A stretch of DNA of 64,000 nt, taken from assembly GCF_001646665.1 (NCBI RefSeq), contig NZ_LWBU01000043.1, positions 62,001 to 126,000 on the forward strand, read 5' to 3'. A program made the position numbers and the translations under genes. A model generated the notes under the pieces. It was not told the origin of the DNA, did no database searches, and saw nothing but the letters and a program-made list of their open reading frames with translations. The stretch is from Streptomyces noursei (lineage in GTDB: Bacteria; Actinomycetota; Actinomycetes; Streptomycetales; Streptomycetaceae). Below, in pieces: positions 62,172-64,000 of the stretch; within the stretch, counting starts at the first letter, position 1; every line of letters starts with the position of its first letter.

Positions 62172-64000
62172 TCAGCGGGGCAGCGGCGCCCCGGCACCGC
62201 GCCGGGCCTGGTACTCCGGCGCGCTGAACACGCACAGCGGCCGCGCCCCGTCCAGCCCCAGCGCCCGGGCCTGCCGCACCAGCGGCTCCTCCTCCGCGGC
62301 AGGTCCGGGCGCGCAGCGCAGGCGCAGCCGGGGCGCGGCGTGGAACCGCTGGCGCCCCGCGCAGTGCACCATCGACCGCAGGGTCGCGTCGGCGGTACGC
62401 CCGTACAGCACGGAGTCGACGTGCGGAGCGGGCACGTACGGGCCGAGGTCACCGGTCAGCCCCAGGAGCGGCGGCGCGTCCGTGCCGCCCGGTCCGGACA
62501 GGGTCGCGTTCAGCCGGTTGCCGGCCAGCCGCACGTCGACCAGGGCCGTGGCGGCCGGCTGCCCCCACAGTTCCCGGCCGGCCGCGGCTGCCTCCGGCGT
62601 CGTCACCGCCAGGGCGGTCACCTGCCGCCCGGTGCGGCGGGTGTCCGCCCGCCGCAGCAGCTCGCGCACCACGTCGTGGGCACGGGGCCGCCACAGGTCG
62701 TTCACCAGGACGGCGAGGCTCAGCTCGTTGTACGGGCCGAGGCTCACGCAGCGGTGCTCGTACGCCGACAGCGCCACCAGCACGCGGCGCCCGATCCGGC
62801 TGGGGCTCATCCAGGACGCGTCGGACAGCAGCCCCGCCACCCGCTCGGGGTCCACGGCGAAGATCGCGACCGCGGCCGTCGAGTCGTAGTACCGCACCGG
62901 GGTCTCCACCGGCCCGGCGGACGTCGCCACCGGGCTCACCGGAACCGCCATCAGGGGGTACCCCTGCGGCGGGTTGGCCCGGTCCTTCAGCTGGTACACC
63001 TGCGAGCGCAGCACCGGCCCCCGGTAGGGCGTCAGCGCCTCGTCGATGTCCCGGCGGGCGCCGGCCAGCTCCGCCTCCAGGTTCCCCATGTATTTCCCCA
63101 GCGTGTGGCAGAGCGGGAACTCGTGGCTGGAGTCGATGTAGTCCACCTCGTACCAGTCCGGGTGGGGGGTGAACACCGAACCCGACCCCGCGCCCCGGCC
63201 GTCCAGCGTCGGCACCAGGTCGTGCTGGTTGGTGACGCTCGCCACCCATGTCCGGGGGTCGGCGGGCTTCTTGTTGTCGATGGGGGAGCCCACGGCCACC
63301 ATGTGCGTCACCCGGAAACGCCGGCAGAACGCGTTGTTCTGCGCCAGGTTCATCAGGGCGATGCCGCCCTCGCTGTGCCCGACGAGCGCGATCTCCGCAC
63401 CGGCCGGCAGCCCGTACTCGTCGATGGCCAGCAGGATCCCACGGGTGTACGGGGACTCGGGGTCGAACAGGTTGCTCCACGCGCCGACGAAGTCCTGCGG
63501 GGAGTCGTTGCGCGGCTTGCCGGGCGCCATCCCCGGGGCCTGGAGCACGTGCCGCACCACGCCGTCCGGCCCCCGCACGTCCTGGATCAGGATCCGCCCG
63601 TCCGTCCGCAGCAGGTCGATGTTGCCCAGGAAGTCCATCAGGGAGCCCTCGGTACCGAGCGCCCGCCGCTCCTCCTCGTCCAGGGGCACCGCGACGGCGG
63701 CCCCCTCGCCCGCGTCGAACGCCGCGAGGTGGCGGGCGGCGATCCCGAACCACGGATCGGCGTGCAGCGCCTCACCGGTCGCGATCTGCCACCCCACCTC
63801 GTCGTTGAGCGGGTTCTCGTCGAGCAGCGCCCGGATGGCCGACAGCTCCGCGAACAGGGGCGCCACCGTGGACATCGCCCGCTCGGCGCCCTTGTCCTTC
63901 AGCAGCGCCCGCAGGGCGCGCAGCGCCTCCACGTCCCGGTCGCCGGTCACCGCGTCCATCAGGCGCCGCATGCCCGGGTCGCGCCCCAGCTCCGGGTGTT
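62172..64000 (-). CDS. Alpha/beta hydrolase fused to an acetoacetate decarboxylase-like domain (5' end beyond window)
   Basis: At least 609 residues visible; the frame is open to the window edge with coding-like residues (HPELGRDPGMRRLMDAV), so the start is outside. The first visible half is an alpha/beta hydrolase: nucleophile elbow VGHSEGGIALMNL, a later catalytic-type His in SHEFPLCHTLGKYMGN and Asp in TNQHDLVPTLDG. The second half resembles the acetoacetate decarboxylase-like barrel: VRYYDSTAAVAIFAVD, MSPSRIGRRVLVALSAYEH and SLGPYNELSLAVLV. Such a fusion could hydrolyse an ester or lactone and act on the released acid. Co-directional with the small gene at 61821. Its connection with the adjacent lipid cluster is possible but unproven. 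Confidence 0.75.
   Translation of the reverse strand, partial: HPELGRDPGMRRLMDAVTGDRDVEALRALRALLKDKGAERAMSTVAPLFAELSAIRALLDENPLNDEVGWQIATGEALHADPWFGIAARHLAAFDAGEGAAVAVPLDEEERRALGTEGSLMDFLGNIDLLRTDGRILIQDVRGPDGVVRHVLQAPGMAPGKPRNDSPQDFVGAWSNLFDPESPYTRGILLAIDEYGLPAGAEIALVGHSEGGIALMNLAQNNAFCRRFRVTHMVAVGSPIDNKKPADPRTWVASVTNQHDLVPTLDGRGAGSGSVFTPHPDWYEVDYIDSSHEFPLCHTLGKYMGNLEAELAGARRDIDEALTPYRGPVLRSQVYQLKDRANPPQGYPLMAVPVSPVATSAGPVETPVRYYDSTAAVAIFAVDPERVAGLLSDASWMSPSRIGRRVLVALSAYEHRCVSLGPYNELSLAVLVNDLWRPRAHDVVRELLRRADTRRTGRQVTALAVTTPEAAAAGRELWGQPAATALVDVRLAGNRLNATLSGPGGTDAPPLLGLTGDLGPYVPAPHVDSVLYGRTADATLRSMVHCAGRQRFHAAPRLRLRCAPGPAAEEEPLVRQARALGLDGARPLCVFSAPEYQARRGAGAPLPR

Overview
The window is actinobacterial and almost certainly Streptomyces. 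GC is very high, genes are densely packed in both directions, GTG and TTG starts are frequent, and many families are typical of Streptomyces: DUF5133 proteins, an NsrR with a C-x5-C-x5-C cluster motif, a gluABCD uptake operon and an FprB-type ferredoxin reductase. No rRNA, tRNA, CRISPR array, insertion sequence or prophage gene was seen. The sequence enters inside a sensor kinase gene (left edge) and leaves inside a two-domain hydrolase gene (right edge).

Layout. 1-4.5 kb: two-component sensor kinase, divergent from an ABC exporter (ATPase plus FtsX-type permease). 4.7-17 kb: stress and redox genes, namely a hemerythrin protein, a YbdK-type ligase, a secreted pectate lyase-pectin methylesterase fusion, two DUF5133 proteins, DUF2267, a GNAT enzyme, a pyridoxamine-oxidase-fold protein, and an NO module (nsrR, flavohemoglobin hmp) next to phosphoketolase xfp, with two NsrR-like operators. 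17-22.7 kb: MFS exporter with a divergent ArsR/DUF5937 regulator around a perfect palindrome, a methyltransferase, and an XRE-cupin regulator divergent from a thioredoxin-reductase-like enzyme. 23-28.3 kb: two arsenic units, arsC / arsR-acr3 and a second arsR divergent from a flavoprotein-MFS operon. 28.4-40 kb: secreted protein, Ser/Thr kinase with a partner membrane protein, PPK2, gluABCD, DEAD-box helicase, serine hydrolase. 40-43.8 kb: molybdate regulator, modA and a fused modB-modC. 43.9-46 kb: membrane phosphoesterase-like protein and a short-chain dehydrogenase.

The most unusual part is 46.1-61.7 kb, which looks like an uncharacterised oxidative lipid or secondary-metabolite cluster. 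It holds a canonical P450, an adenylation-thiolation-reductase protein, a D-2-hydroxyacid dehydrogenase, an AurF-like diiron oxygenase, an FprB-like ferredoxin/ferredoxin reductase, a cyclooxygenase (prostaglandin H synthase) homologue, a second P450, a fatty-acid desaturase and a ketoacyl synthase. The cyclooxygenase homologue keeps the counterparts of COX Arg120, Tyr348, Tyr385, His388 and Ser530 but has Asp at the distal His207 position. The second P450, just upstream in the same direction, has Gln-Asn where oxygen-activating P450s have Asp/Glu-Thr. Amide residues at this place are known in P450s that isomerise fatty-acid hydroperoxides. Together these suggest a bacterial, split-gene version of the dioxygenase-P450 fusions that make fungal oxylipins. 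This is inferred from motifs only.
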